This document shows positions 33,105 to 42,387 of a stretch of DNA of 64,000 bases, piece by piece. Each line of letters begins with the position of its first letter. The stretch's first letter is position 1. The DNA is from Paraburkholderia unamae (GTDB lineage: Bacteria > Pseudomonadota > Gammaproteobacteria > Burkholderiales > Burkholderiaceae). Both the position numbers and the translations under genes were made by a program. The DNA is taken from contig NZ_QLSU01000037.1 of assembly GCF_003268775.1 (NCBI RefSeq), positions 1 through 64,000 on the forward strand. The letters run 5' to 3'. The notes beneath the pieces are model-generated. The model saw only the letters and a list, made by a program, of their open reading frames with translations, did not search any database and was not told the origin of the DNA.

Positions 33105-33529
33105 CGTTCCGCCAGTTTTCTGATGAGCGCACCGGCCTTGAACAGCGTGGCGCGTTCGCCTTCGTCCAGTTCCGCGATGGCGTGCGAGAGCCACATTTGC
33201 TTGGCGGCGCGCGTCTCCTTGCGGAGCTGCCGGCCCTTTGACGTCAGGTCGATGAGTATCCTGCGCCCGTCCGTGGCATGCGGCGTGCGGGCGACGAGGC
33301 CCAGTTCCTCCAGCGCCGCGATCGTGGCGCCCATCGACTGGGGCCGCATGCCCTCGGCGCGCGCGAGCGCGGCAATCGTGGCTGGCCCGTCGTTGGCGAG
33401 GCGCGACATGACGACGGATTCCGTCATCGAAAGGGCGTCGGCGTGGGACTCGTTGCGGGTGCGCCGCACGAGCATGCCGATTGCCTGCATGAAGTCGATG
33501 ACGGCGGGTTCTATGGTTTTGACGGACAT
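33101..33529 (-). CDS. MarR family regulator of the adjacent efflux pump
   Basis: 142 residues from ATG 33529 (MSVKTIEPAVIDFMQAIGML). Winged helix: TIAALARAEGMRPQSMGATI and LGLVARTPHATDGRRILIDL. Its stop overlaps the transporter start. A perfect palindrome lies 50-75 bases upstream. The open frame extends upstream through that operator but has no supported start there. Confidence 0.9.
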   Translation of the reverse strand: MSVKTIEPAVIDFMQAIGMLVRRTRNESHADALSMTESVVMSRLANDGPATIAALARAEGMRPQSMGATIAALEELGLVARTPHATDGRRILIDLTSKGRQLRKETRAAKQMWLSHAIAELDEGERATLFKAGALIRKLAER

Positions 33530-33578
33530 GGTTAGCCACGCGGCTTCGGGTGGGGCATGTCTCGCATCATGAAGATAA

Positions 33579-33604
33579 ACAGGTAAACTTACAAGTTTAC
33601 CTGT
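33579..33604. promoter_or_regulatory. MarR operator palindrome
   Basis: Perfect 12-base arms ACAGGTAAACTT and AAGTTTACCTGT with a 2-base centre (26 bases in all). It lies just upstream of the MarR gene and is the obvious autorepression site. Confidence 0.75.
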
Positions 33605-33647
33605 CAAAAAAATAATCGATTGGATGCAGAAGACAGGAAGCAATGAG

Positions 33648-33676
33648 GAAAAAGAGGGACCGGAAAAACCGGTCCC
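33648..33676 (-). terminator. terminator of the alkyl sulfatase operon
   Basis: GGGACCGG/CCGGTCCC stem with a 5-base A/T loop; on the minus strand it is followed by CTCTTTTTCC. It lies about 50 bases after the stop at 33723. Confidence 0.75.
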
Positions 33677-33722
33677 CCTTGGGTTCTCGCAACCTGGGTC
33701 TTGCGTCAGACCGCAATGCCAC

Positions 33723-34259
33723 TCAAACCGGCGGCGCCTCGCAGTTGTCGCAAACGGCAAGCGACTTCCCGATCACGCCGCGCAGCTTCTCGCTGTGCTG
33801 CGCGGGCGCGTCGATCAGGAGCAGATTGTCGTCGAGCGCGCTTTGCAGATCGACACGGCCTGCCAGCAACGCCTGAAGTGTGACGTTGGCCACGACCAGC
33901 ACGACGCTGCGCTTTTCGACGTCTTCCGTGGCGAGGTCGGGCATCTCGGGCACGATGTCGGGATCGAAACCTTCCGGTGTGGCGTGGAAGAAACCCCAGG
34001 TCTCGCCTTCGATCAGCAGGACATAGAAGTCGGGCAGTGCCAGCAACTCATCGATGGCAACAGACGTTTCGAGGCGATCCTGAAACACCTTGAGCGTTTC
34101 GATGGCGGCCAGGCGTTGCCGCGCGGTGGCCAGCACGCCTTCGGTCTTGTCCTCGGTGAGGAGTCCGCTGTCGATCGCGCCGCGCGTGGCGGTCGCGACG
34201 CACAACGCCAACGGGTGACCGATGCCGAATTCGATCTTGAAGTTGCAGATAGCGCACAT
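33723..34259 (-). CDS. unknown protein with CxxC at both ends, partner of the sulfatase
   Basis: A 178-residue protein beginning MCAICNFKIEFGIGHPLALC and ending AVCDNCEAPPV. The two CxxC pairs could form one zinc or metal site by bringing the termini together. The middle is helical then beta-rich (FYVLLIEGETWGFFHATPEG). It starts 6 bases after the alkyl sulfatase stop and shares its terminator. I do not recognise the family. Confidence 0.7.
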   Translation of the reverse strand: MCAICNFKIEFGIGHPLALCVATATRGAIDSGLLTEDKTEGVLATARQRLAAIETLKVFQDRLETSVAIDELLALPDFYVLLIEGETWGFFHATPEGFDPDIVPEMPDLATEDVEKRSVVLVVANVTLQALLAGRVDLQSALDDNLLLIDAPAQHSEKLRGVIGKSLAVCDNCEAPPV

Positions 34260-34265
34260 GGTTCG

Positions 34266-36320
34266 TCAGGGCGTAACGATATTGAAGAACAGTTCGAAGC
34301 TGTCGAGCCAGGTCACGAATTCGCCGAGCTTCTGGCTGTTGCCGTCCACCTTCGCCTTGCCCGCGATCACGAGGCTGTGCATCGTGGTGTCGCCCAGCAT
34401 GATGTTGTTCAGGTCGTGGCGGCTCATGGTCAGCGATGCGTCGGCGGTGCCGGAGGTCCGGCCCTTCGAGTAGTGCAAGGCCGAATTCTCGACGCCGACG
34501 AGGTACTTGTCGTCCGTGTCCGTGAGCACGAGATTGAACGACAGCGACTTGCCGGCGGCCTTTTGCGCGTCGAGCCGGATGCCGAGGTAGTCGAGGAACA
34601 TGTCGAGCGGCATGGCGCGGATCACGTCTGGGCTCTGCGGCGTGGCCGTGAGTTCCTTGTGAACGCCGTTGCGCAGCTCCATTGCGCCGGTCAGATAGAT
34701 GTTGCGCCAGCTCGCCGCCTCGGATTGGTAACCCAATTGCTCGTAGGTGTCGGCCAGCAGGTGCTTTGCCGCAACGTTTTCCGGTTCCGCAAACACCACG
34801 TGGTTGACGACCTCGGCTACCCAGCGGTAATCGCCCTTGTCGAACGACGCCTGCGCCTTCTTCAGCACGGCGCTGGAGCCGCCCATGAATTCGACATAGC
34901 GCTTGCCGACCTCGACAGGCGGCAGACGGTGCAATTCGGCAGGCACGCCGTCGAAAAAGCCGAGACGCAGGTTGTACTGAGCGACGAGGTTGTGATACGT
35001 GGCGCCATAGTAGCCGCGGCAGTACCAGTGCTTCGAGAGGTTGTCCGGCAGATGCAGCATGTCGCCGATCTCGCGCGGCGTGTAGCCGCTGTTCGCGAGG
35101 CGCATGGTCTGGTCGTGCAGATAGCGGTACATGTCGCGCTGTGCGCTCACGAACGGCACGATGCGCTCGTTGCCCCACGTCGGCCAGTAGTGCGAGGCGA
35201 ACAGGACTTCCATTTCGCCACCGAACATGTCGAGCGCCATTTGCAGATACTTCGACCAGAGCAGGGCGTCGCGCACCTTGGCGCCGCGCAGCGTGTACAG
35301 GTTGTGTTGCGTGTGCGTCGCATCCTCGGCCGCGCAGAATGCCTTGAACTTCGGTAGATAGAACATGAATTCCGTAGGCGCTTCGGATTCCGGCGCCATC
35401 AGCACGACGAGTTCAACGCCGTCGAGCACCAGTTTTTGTCCGGTTTTTTCCGCGTATTCGGCGGGGATCGCGAGCGTCATCGTGCCGGTGGAGCCGGTTT
35501 TGCCGAGGCCGGCGTCCACCACGCCGACCGCGCTGCGCGGCAGCAGGTTGCCGTACATGTAAAGCGCGCGGCGGCCCATGGCATTGCCCGCGATGATGTT
35601 CTCGCTCACGGCGGCCTCGACAAAGCCCGCCGGGGCGACGACCTGGACCTTGCCAGACTTCAGATCGTCGTCGCTCACGATGCCGCGGACGCCGCCGTAG
35701 TGATCCGCGTGGCTATGCGTGTAGATCACATGGGTGATGGGGTGATCGCCGAGATGCGGGACGACCAGGTTCTTCCACACGTACGACGAGACTTCGATCG
35801 TCACCAGCGGGTCGACGACGATAAAGCCCTTGTCGCCACGAATGATGCTCATGACCGAAAGGTCATAGCCGCGCACCTGCCAGATGCCTTCGGTGACCTT
35901 GAACAGTCCGTGATTCATGTTGAGCTTGGCGTTGCGCCAGAGGCTGGGGTTCACGGTGTTCGGCGCGTTGTTTTCCGGGCCGCCGGTGATGAACGCGAAC
36001 TGCCCGAGGTTCCATGCATCCACCCCTTTGGGGCCCGGAATCTTCACCGGATCGGGCAGCTTGGCGACGAGTCCGCGGCTCGCGTCCTCGAAATCCTGCG
36101 TATGCGCGAAGGAGAGGAAATGCGCGTAGGCCGCGTTCGCGTCGAGCGTGGCGCGGGTGGGCGGCTTGGGGGCGATGCCCGTGGGGCTGGCCGGCGTTGC
36201 GGCGTCCGCGAAAGATTCACCCATCACCGTGCCGAGGCCCGTGGCCACGCCGGCTACGGCGACGTTCTTCAGGAACTTGCGGCGTGTGCCGGGATGCTCG
36301 CGCTCGTTGTTATCGGACAT
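34266..36320 (-). CDS. Tat-exported alkyl sulfatase (SdsA1/BDS1 type)
   Basis: A 684-residue type III (zinc-dependent) alkyl sulfatase. A twin-arginine signal (GTRRKFLKNVAVAGVATGLG) is followed by a metallo-beta-lactamase domain with ITHVIYTHSHADHYGGVRGI and CAAEDATHTQHNLYTLRG, a helical dimerisation domain (DKGDYRWVAEVVNHVVFAEP) and a C-terminal SCP2-like domain. Such enzymes release sulfate from alkyl sulfates such as SDS. Export to the periplasm is predicted from the Tat signal. Confidence 0.9.
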   Translation of the reverse strand: MSDNNEREHPGTRRKFLKNVAVAGVATGLGTVMGESFADAATPASPTGIAPKPPTRATLDANAAYAHFLSFAHTQDFEDASRGLVAKLPDPVKIPGPKGVDAWNLGQFAFITGGPENNAPNTVNPSLWRNAKLNMNHGLFKVTEGIWQVRGYDLSVMSIIRGDKGFIVVDPLVTIEVSSYVWKNLVVPHLGDHPITHVIYTHSHADHYGGVRGIVSDDDLKSGKVQVVAPAGFVEAAVSENIIAGNAMGRRALYMYGNLLPRSAVGVVDAGLGKTGSTGTMTLAIPAEYAEKTGQKLVLDGVELVVLMAPESEAPTEFMFYLPKFKAFCAAEDATHTQHNLYTLRGAKVRDALLWSKYLQMALDMFGGEMEVLFASHYWPTWGNERIVPFVSAQRDMYRYLHDQTMRLANSGYTPREIGDMLHLPDNLSKHWYCRGYYGATYHNLVAQYNLRLGFFDGVPAELHRLPPVEVGKRYVEFMGGSSAVLKKAQASFDKGDYRWVAEVVNHVVFAEPENVAAKHLLADTYEQLGYQSEAASWRNIYLTGAMELRNGVHKELTATPQSPDVIRAMPLDMFLDYLGIRLDAQKAAGKSLSFNLVLTDTDDKYLVGVENSALHYSKGRTSGTADASLTMSRHDLNNIMLGDTTMHSLVIAGKAKVDGNSQKLGEFVTWLDSFELFFNIVTP

Positions 36321-37095
36321 GAGAGATTCTCCAAGTTGCTGCTTTTGCCAGGTTGTCCTTGATTTTCACGAACGTCCTCACGTAAAGCTCTTGTGAGCGA
36401 GGATGCGCGGCGCGCACCCGCGTCGACGAAATGGAGTTCCGTGAAAATGATTGGTAAGGAAGAGGAAGCTGAATGGTCAAAAATGCTGATAAAGAATGAA
36501 TCGCTTTGGCCTTCCTTCATGCGGTGTTATCAGGCGACGTCGGATCCCTATTTTTTCAATGAATCGAGAGACATTTTTCGGCAGAAAAAATACGAATATC
36601 GAAAGTCAAAGCTTTCCTCTGCCAGTTGATTTGACAGGCGTATTTAATCGCGGCCGTGCGCGAGTCAAAGCGGAGTATTGGCTAGGCCGTGCTCGATTAT
36701 TCTATGCTAGACGGCGTGGGGCGCGCTGCGTCTATCCCTTAAGGAAGATATGCGATCCGTCAAAGAAATTTAAAAAATTGACTGTCTGACTGTGGGTGCG
36801 GTGTGAGCGAAATGTTCGCGACCTAAAAATGATTCGATATCTCATATGTCGGCGCAATGTGAATTGCGTCACGCGAGATCGTTTTTTTGTAAGTTGAAGT
36901 GATTTGAATCGTGAATAGGAAGAATCTTATTTTTATTATCGCTTGTTTGACGTCCAATTATTAATTGATTGAAACGTGGGGCGTGAGTGATCCCGGTAAA
37001 GTGCGCAGCACATTCGATTGTCAAACAAGCGCGCGGGCGCGCAACAGCGGCAACAGGCAGAGACCGGCCGCATTTCCGCAACCTCGAAGACGCCT
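36321..37095. other. AT-rich gap without a convincing gene
   Basis: About 775 bases, clearly AT-richer than the rest of the window from about 36430 to 37010. Short open frames exist on both strands (for example 36393-36629), but none has a credible start with good codon use. It must contain the promoter of the alkyl sulfatase gene and that of the ytcA-mdtNOP operon. Low GC suggests either a silenced foreign remnant or a large regulatory region. Confidence 0.5.
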
Positions 37096-37455
37096 ATGAA
37101 AGATCAATATTGCGAACGACTTCATGAGTATCGCGAGCGCAAGCGTCGTCGATCGATGCCCGCCGGCCGCGACACATTTCGCTTGCCGCTGTGCGACCTC
37201 GTCGCACGAACGCTCTCGTGCCTCGCGGCCGCGGCGCTCGCCGGGTGCTCGGCGTCGCCCTCCATCAGCGTGATGGGCGCCTTCTTCCCCGACTGGATGT
37301 TCTGCGTGCTGGGCGCGCTGTTGATCGCGCTGGCCGTGCGCGGCGTGCTCATCCACGTGCAACGAGAGCGTCTCCTGGGGCCGCCGCTGCTGGCCTTTCC
37401 CGCGCTATGGCTGCTGTTTTCCCTGCTGATCTGGCTACTCCTCTTCAATTCCTGA
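37096..37455 (+). CDS. ytcA: YtcA-like small membrane lipoprotein
   Basis: 119 residues from ATG 37096. After a basic leader comes ARTLSCLAAAALAGC, a lipoprotein-like signal, then SPSISVMGAFFPDWMFCVLG and a second hydrophobic segment, the form of YtcA encoded upstream of mdtNOP in enterobacteria. A start at 37156 is possible. Position as first gene of the efflux operon supports the assignment. Role unknown. Confidence 0.7.
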   Translation: MKDQYCERLHEYRERKRRRSMPAGRDTFRLPLCDLVARTLSCLAAAALAGCSASPSISVMGAFFPDWMFCVLGALLIALAVRGVLIHVQRERLLGPPLLAFPALWLLFSLLIWLLLFNS

Positions 37456-37482
37456 TATTCCTGACTATGACGGAGCGGGTTC

Positions 37483-38526
37483 ATGGCTAGCACGCCGAAT
37501 CAAACTTCAAGCAAGATCGTCCCGGCTGTGCTGGCGGTAGTGGTGCTCCTTGTGCTGGCCTATGTGCTCTGGCGAGTCGATACGTCGCCACGTACCGACG
37601 ACGCCTACGCGTACGCCGACTCGATCGACGTGGTATCCGAAGTCAACGGGCGCATCGTCAACATGGCCGTGCGCGACAACCAGGCGGTCAAGCGCGGCGA
37701 CGTGCTGTTCGCGATCGACCCGCGCCCCTTCGACGACGAACTGGCCCGCGCCAACGCCGCGCTCGCGGCGCTCGACAGCCAGATCACGCTGATGGAGCGA
37801 ACCGTGAAGGCGCAGCAATATGGCGCCGACTCCGCGCACGCGGCGGTCGAGCGCGCGCGCGCCGCCGCCGCACAGTCGATCCAGACGCTCAAGCGCACCG
37901 AGCCGCTGCTCGCCAAAGGCTATGTCTCGGCCGAGGATGTGGACCGCGCACGCACGGCGCAGCGTGCTGCCGAGTCGGAGCTGGAGGCCGCGCGCCTGCA
38001 AGCGCAGCAGGCCTCGGCGGCCGTGACCGGCGTGGATGCGCTGGTCGCACAGCGCGACGTGGCGCGCGCGGAAATCGCGCTCGCGCAGTACCGTCTGGAC
38101 ATGGCGACGGTGCGCGCGCCCTTCGACGGCCGCGTGGTGTCGCTCAAGACAACGACCGGTCAGTTCGCCTCGCCGCTCAAGCCCGTTTTCACGCTCATCG
38201 ACACGCGGCACTGGTACGTCGTCGCCAATTTTCGCGAGACGGAACTGAAGAACATTCGCGCGGGCACGCCGGCGAAGGTCTATTTGATGTCGGACACAGG
38301 GCAGCAGTTTCAGGGCCGCGTGGACTCCATCGGCTACGGCGTGCTGCCGGACGATGGCGGGCTCGTGCTCGAAGGCCTGCCGCGCGTGCAGCGCAGCCTG
38401 AACTGGGTGCGCGTGGCGCAGCGCTTTCCCGTGAAGATTCTCGTCGAGCGGCCGAATCCGGAGTTGTTCCGCGTGGGCGCTTCGGCCGTGGTCAAGCTCC
38501 AGCCTGGCGCGCGGGCGGCGCGCTGA
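37483..38526 (+). CDS. mdtN: membrane fusion protein of efflux pump, MdtN/EmrA type
   Basis: A 347-residue HlyD-family adaptor. N-terminal membrane anchor (VPAVLAVVVLLVLAYVLW), then RTDDAYAYADSIDVVSEVNG and the lipoyl half-motif GRIVNMAVRDNQAVKRGDVL, a coiled-coil hairpin (80-190), and the second half RLDMATVRAPFDGRVVSLKT. It bridges the inner-membrane FUSC protein and the outer-membrane channel encoded next. Confidence 0.9.
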   Translation: MASTPNQTSSKIVPAVLAVVVLLVLAYVLWRVDTSPRTDDAYAYADSIDVVSEVNGRIVNMAVRDNQAVKRGDVLFAIDPRPFDDELARANAALAALDSQITLMERTVKAQQYGADSAHAAVERARAAAAQSIQTLKRTEPLLAKGYVSAEDVDRARTAQRAAESELEAARLQAQQASAAVTGVDALVAQRDVARAEIALAQYRLDMATVRAPFDGRVVSLKTTTGQFASPLKPVFTLIDTRHWYVVANFRETELKNIRAGTPAKVYLMSDTGQQFQGRVDSIGYGVLPDDGGLVLEGLPRVQRSLNWVRVAQRFPVKILVERPNPELFRVGASAVVKLQPGARAAR

Positions 38527-38532
38527 GACGGG

Positions 38533-40680
38533 ATGCTACCCATGAACGACACCTTTGCGCAACGCCTCGCGCACACCTTGCGCTGGTTTGCCGCCGAACT
38601 CGCGCCGTTTCCGGGGCGCGGTCAGTTCGCGCTGCGCCTCACGCTCGCTTCCGCCATCGCCATCGTGATCGGGGAGACGTTCCAGATTCCGTACACGGTG
38701 CTGTCGCTGGTCGCCGTCTTCTTCACGGCACAGGCAAATGTCGTCCTCACGCGCGTGATCTTCATCGTGCTGTCGCTCGCCGACTTCATCGCGGTGTGCG
38801 TGTTCGTCTTCCTCCTGAAGCTGACCTACGACTACGCGTTGCTGCGCATCATCGCGTCGGGCGTGCTGTTCTTCTGCTTCATGTTTTGCGTGCGCGTGTC
38901 GAAGGCCGGCCTCGTACTGCTCGGGCCGGCGCTCGTCGTGCTCTACGCACAGTCGTTCGTCGACCAGACCGGCCAGGCCGACTACCTCGTGCGCCAGGTG
39001 TTGTGGTCCGTGGGGGCCATCACGTATGGCAGCGTGCTCGCGCTGATCGTCAATACGGTGTTCGCGTCGACCAATCCGGTGCGACAGTTCGAGGGCGAAG
39101 CGCATCGCCAGCTTGGCCGCGCAGCCGCCCGGCTGGGTGCGCTGGCAGCGGGCGAGACCGCTGGGCCGCCGTTGTCGGGCGGCGAACTGCAACGGCAGTC
39201 CGCGGCGCTCCAGGGCTTCGCGACGTTCGCCAACATGGCCGACGCGAAAGATCCCGCGCGTCAGCAGTACCGGCAATGCTGCGTGGCTGCCGTGCTGCAT
39301 GCGCAACATCTGTGCAACACACTACCCGCCGTGCTGCCGCACGCGACACCCGTGCTGCGCCGCGCACTCCAGCGGCTCCAGGCGCAATTGCTCGCGTTCG
39401 ACGCGGCCATCGCCGCGCACACTTCGTTCCGCCCAGAGTGGACGCCCGACGCGCCGGAGCGCGCAGTGCTCGCCACACTCGCGCAGGCCGACGACCTCTA
39501 CCGCACCCTGCAAGCACTGGCGCATTTCGACAGCGCCGCCGTGCCCGCGCAGAAGCCGCCCAGGCCACCGCTCGTGCCCCCCGACGTGTTCAGCAATCCC
39601 GCCTATGTGCGTTTCGCGGTGAAGGTGCTGATCTGCGGCCTCACGGGCTATTTCGTCTTCAACGTCCTGCAATGGCCGGGCATCCATACCATCCTCATCA
39701 CGAGCGGCATGGTGGCGCTGCCGGGGCTCGGCACCTCGGTGCGGCAGATGACGCTGCGCTTCTACGGCGCGTTGCTGGGCAGCGTGAGCGCGTTGCTGGT
39801 GTTCGTGCTCGTCATGCCGTACATCGACACGATTTTCGGACTCCTGCTCGCCATGCTGCCCGTGATCGCGGCGGGCGCGTGGCTGACCGCTGGTTCCGAG
39901 CGGCTCGCCTACGTCGGCACCCAGGGCGCGGCGACCTTCGCGCTCGCGTTGCTCGAACACTTCGGTCCCAGCACCGACCTCACCGAGATTCGCGACCGCA
40001 TGGTCGGCATTCTGCTTGGGGTGAGCATCTGCTGGGTGGTCTACGCGTTCATCTGGCCGGAAAGCGAAAGCGGCGACACGCGCGTGAAGCTCGCGGCGCT
40101 CGTGCGCGCGCTGGCGGAACTCGTGCGCTCGCCCGCCCGGCGCGACGACCCGCAGCAGCAGATCGCCTACGCGAAGCAGCACATGCAGTGCTGGGCGGCG
40201 CTCAACGCGTGCAGCATGGACCTCGAAAAAGTGCGCTACGAGCCGCGCTACAAGCGCGGCGCGCCCGCGCGGCTCGCAGCTCAGGCCGAGCGGCTGCTTG
40301 CCGTGAGCCGCGGCCTGCTGGTGAGGCAAGACCACGTTCACGGCGAGACGCTCGCCGAGCTCGATCCCGCGCAAGCACGCGTGACGACTGCGCCCGCGCT
40401 CGCCACGGCCGCACGGTTGCGCGACGAAACCGCCAGTCTGCTCGACATCTACGCAAAGCGCGTGGTCGAGCAGGGCGAGCCGCCCACGCGGGAGCAGGAG
40501 CAACTGCGCGCCCACGCCATGCAGATTGCCGGCCCGGCCGATACACCGCTGCTCGCGCACGTTCAACGCCTCGCGCTGGCGGCGGCGGACCTGCCCGGCT
40601 GGGAAACGGCCAACTCCACGACAACTGCCGGCGCGAGCGCGATTGCCACCGCTTCGCGGCCCACCGGAAATCTGCCCTGA
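38533..40680 (+). CDS. mdtO: FUSC-family inner-membrane transporter, MdtO/AaeB type
   Basis: A 715-residue protein with two sets of membrane helices (about 30-180 and 365-510) separated by a soluble region, the FUSC architecture of aromatic-acid exporters AaeB and MdtO. Starts 6 bases after mdtN; ATG 38542 is an alternative. Probably exports aromatic or phenolic compounds; substrate not determined by sequence. Confidence 0.88.
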   Translation: MLPMNDTFAQRLAHTLRWFAAELAPFPGRGQFALRLTLASAIAIVIGETFQIPYTVLSLVAVFFTAQANVVLTRVIFIVLSLADFIAVCVFVFLLKLTYDYALLRIIASGVLFFCFMFCVRVSKAGLVLLGPALVVLYAQSFVDQTGQADYLVRQVLWSVGAITYGSVLALIVNTVFASTNPVRQFEGEAHRQLGRAAARLGALAAGETAGPPLSGGELQRQSAALQGFATFANMADAKDPARQQYRQCCVAAVLHAQHLCNTLPAVLPHATPVLRRALQRLQAQLLAFDAAIAAHTSFRPEWTPDAPERAVLATLAQADDLYRTLQALAHFDSAAVPAQKPPRPPLVPPDVFSNPAYVRFAVKVLICGLTGYFVFNVLQWPGIHTILITSGMVALPGLGTSVRQMTLRFYGALLGSVSALLVFVLVMPYIDTIFGLLLAMLPVIAAGAWLTAGSERLAYVGTQGAATFALALLEHFGPSTDLTEIRDRMVGILLGVSICWVVYAFIWPESESGDTRVKLAALVRALAELVRSPARRDDPQQQIAYAKQHMQCWAALNACSMDLEKVRYEPRYKRGAPARLAAQAERLLAVSRGLLVRQDHVHGETLAELDPAQARVTTAPALATAARLRDETASLLDIYAKRVVEQGEPPTREQEQLRAHAMQIAGPADTPLLAHVQRLALAAADLPGWETANSTTTAGASAIATASRPTGNLP

Positions 40681-40681
40681 C

Positions 40682-42196
40682 ATGAACAAGAAACACGTCT
40701 TCGCCACGGCCTGCCGCGTTGGTGTTCTGAGTGGCGTCCTTAGCGGCGTCCTGAGTCTGACGCCGGGTTGCGCGCTGATGCGCAACGACGCGCCCGTTCA
40801 TGCGCAGATTCCGCCCGAGCGTATCCGGCTCGCGAGCGACATCCACCTGGCCCGCGACGGCTGGCCCGACGCGCAATGGTGGACGCGCTATGACGACCCG
40901 CAACTCGACGCGCTGATCGAGCGTGCGCTCAAGGGCTCGCCGACCCTTGCCGCCGCACAGTTGCGCGTGGCGCAATCGGGCTCGCAGGTCGATCTGCTCA
41001 GCGCGGGCTCCAATCTGCAAGTCTCGGCACTGGGCTTTCTCAACGAGCAGCATGTGTCGTCTAATGGCTTCCTTGGGCCCTATGCGCTGAACGCGCCGAA
41101 GCTGGGCTTCAGCGGCCCGTGGTACACGGAAGGGACCGTGGGCCTGTTCGCGGGACTCAACGTCGACATCTGGGGGCGGCAGCGCTCGCTTGTCGAGGCG
41201 GCTATCGGGGCGCGCAACGCGCGCGTTGCCGAGGAGGCAGCCGTGGAACTGGCCATTTCCACGGAGGTCGCGCAGCTTTACTTCAGCATGCAGGCCAGCT
41301 ATCGGCTGCTCGACCTGTTGCGGCAAACGCGCGAGGTGCTCGCCTACGCCGTTCAGGCGCACGAGGGCAAGGCTGCGACCGGCCTCGAAGCGAGGGTGCC
41401 CATGCATGGCGCGCGCGGACAACTGCTGGGCGTGGACCGGCAGATCGCGGCGGCGCAGGGTCAGATCACGCAGACACGCGAGATGCTGCGTGCCGTGGAC
41501 GGCGCGGGCGCGGACAGCCTGCCGGAGATCCGGCCCGTCGCGCTGCCGCAGGCGGCGGCTGGTCTGCCTGCTGTGCTTTCGTACCAGTTGCTGGCGCGCC
41601 GTCCCGACCTTCAGGCCATGCGCTGGTATGTGCAATCGTCGCTGAGCGAAGTACAGGCCGCCAAGGCCGCGTTTTATCCGAGCATCGACATCAAGGCGTT
41701 TTTCGGGCTCGACACCATCCAGCTCAGCAAGCTCTTTCGCGCCGCGAGCACGCAGTTCAACCTGATTCCGGGGCTCTATCTGCCGATTTTCGATGGCGGG
41801 CGCCTGAACGCGAACCTGGGCGGCGCGCGCGCCGCGAGCAATATCCTGATCGAGCAGTACAACCAGGCCGTGCTGGACGCGGTGCGCGACGTGGCCGTGA
41901 GCGGCAGCCGGCTGCAAACGCTCGACGAGGAGCGCGGCCTGCAAGCGGACAAGGTGGAAGCCGCGCGTTTCGCGCAGGAGGCGGCCGACGCCGCGTACCG
42001 GCGGGGCCTCGCCAGCCGCCTGAGCGCCGAGGAGGCGCGCCTGCCGTTGCTGGCGGAGCAGACCGCGCTGCTCCTGCTGGACGGCGAGCGACTGGGTCAG
42101 GACCTCATTCTGACCCGGGCGCTGGGCGGCGGGTACGAGGCGCAGGACGTGGCCCAGCTAGACGATGGCGCTCGCGACGCGCCGAAAACCCCTTGA
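40682..42196 (+). CDS. mdtP: outer-membrane efflux lipoprotein, NodT/MdtP family
   Basis: 504 residues from ATG 40682, one base after the mdtO stop. A lipoprotein signal ends in SLTPGCAL. The two RND-type OMF repeats follow: WWTRYDDPQLDALIERALKG, SPTLAAAQLRVAQSGSQVDL, and later RRPDLQAMRWYVQSSLSEVQ, with ITVPIFDGGR-like LYLPIFDGGRLNANLGGARA. TolC-like channel completing the tripartite pump. Confidence 0.92.
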   Translation: MNKKHVFATACRVGVLSGVLSGVLSLTPGCALMRNDAPVHAQIPPERIRLASDIHLARDGWPDAQWWTRYDDPQLDALIERALKGSPTLAAAQLRVAQSGSQVDLLSAGSNLQVSALGFLNEQHVSSNGFLGPYALNAPKLGFSGPWYTEGTVGLFAGLNVDIWGRQRSLVEAAIGARNARVAEEAAVELAISTEVAQLYFSMQASYRLLDLLRQTREVLAYAVQAHEGKAATGLEARVPMHGARGQLLGVDRQIAAAQGQITQTREMLRAVDGAGADSLPEIRPVALPQAAAGLPAVLSYQLLARRPDLQAMRWYVQSSLSEVQAAKAAFYPSIDIKAFFGLDTIQLSKLFRAASTQFNLIPGLYLPIFDGGRLNANLGGARAASNILIEQYNQAVLDAVRDVAVSGSRLQTLDEERGLQADKVEAARFAQEAADAAYRRGLASRLSAEEARLPLLAEQTALLLLDGERLGQDLILTRALGGGYEAQDVAQLDDGARDAPKTP

Positions 42197-42387
42197 ATCC
42201 CGCGAACCCGCGCGCGGCCGGCATTCGCAGGCGCTGGCCGATCCGGTCGCACAGCAAGCCATACATCTCCGCGCGAGTGTCTTAGCACACCCACATGGCC
42301 CGCGCGTGTCGCCGCCAGGATTCGCGCGCTTGCCTGCAAAAGCGCCCATGTGGCATGCTGTGCGCCGATCAACCGGCCACGACGACC

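Noticed and set aside
36393..36789. Two short plus-strand frames in the AT-rich gap
   Set aside because: No credible starts, no recognisable motif and codon use unlike real genes here. A small gene cannot be fully excluded.
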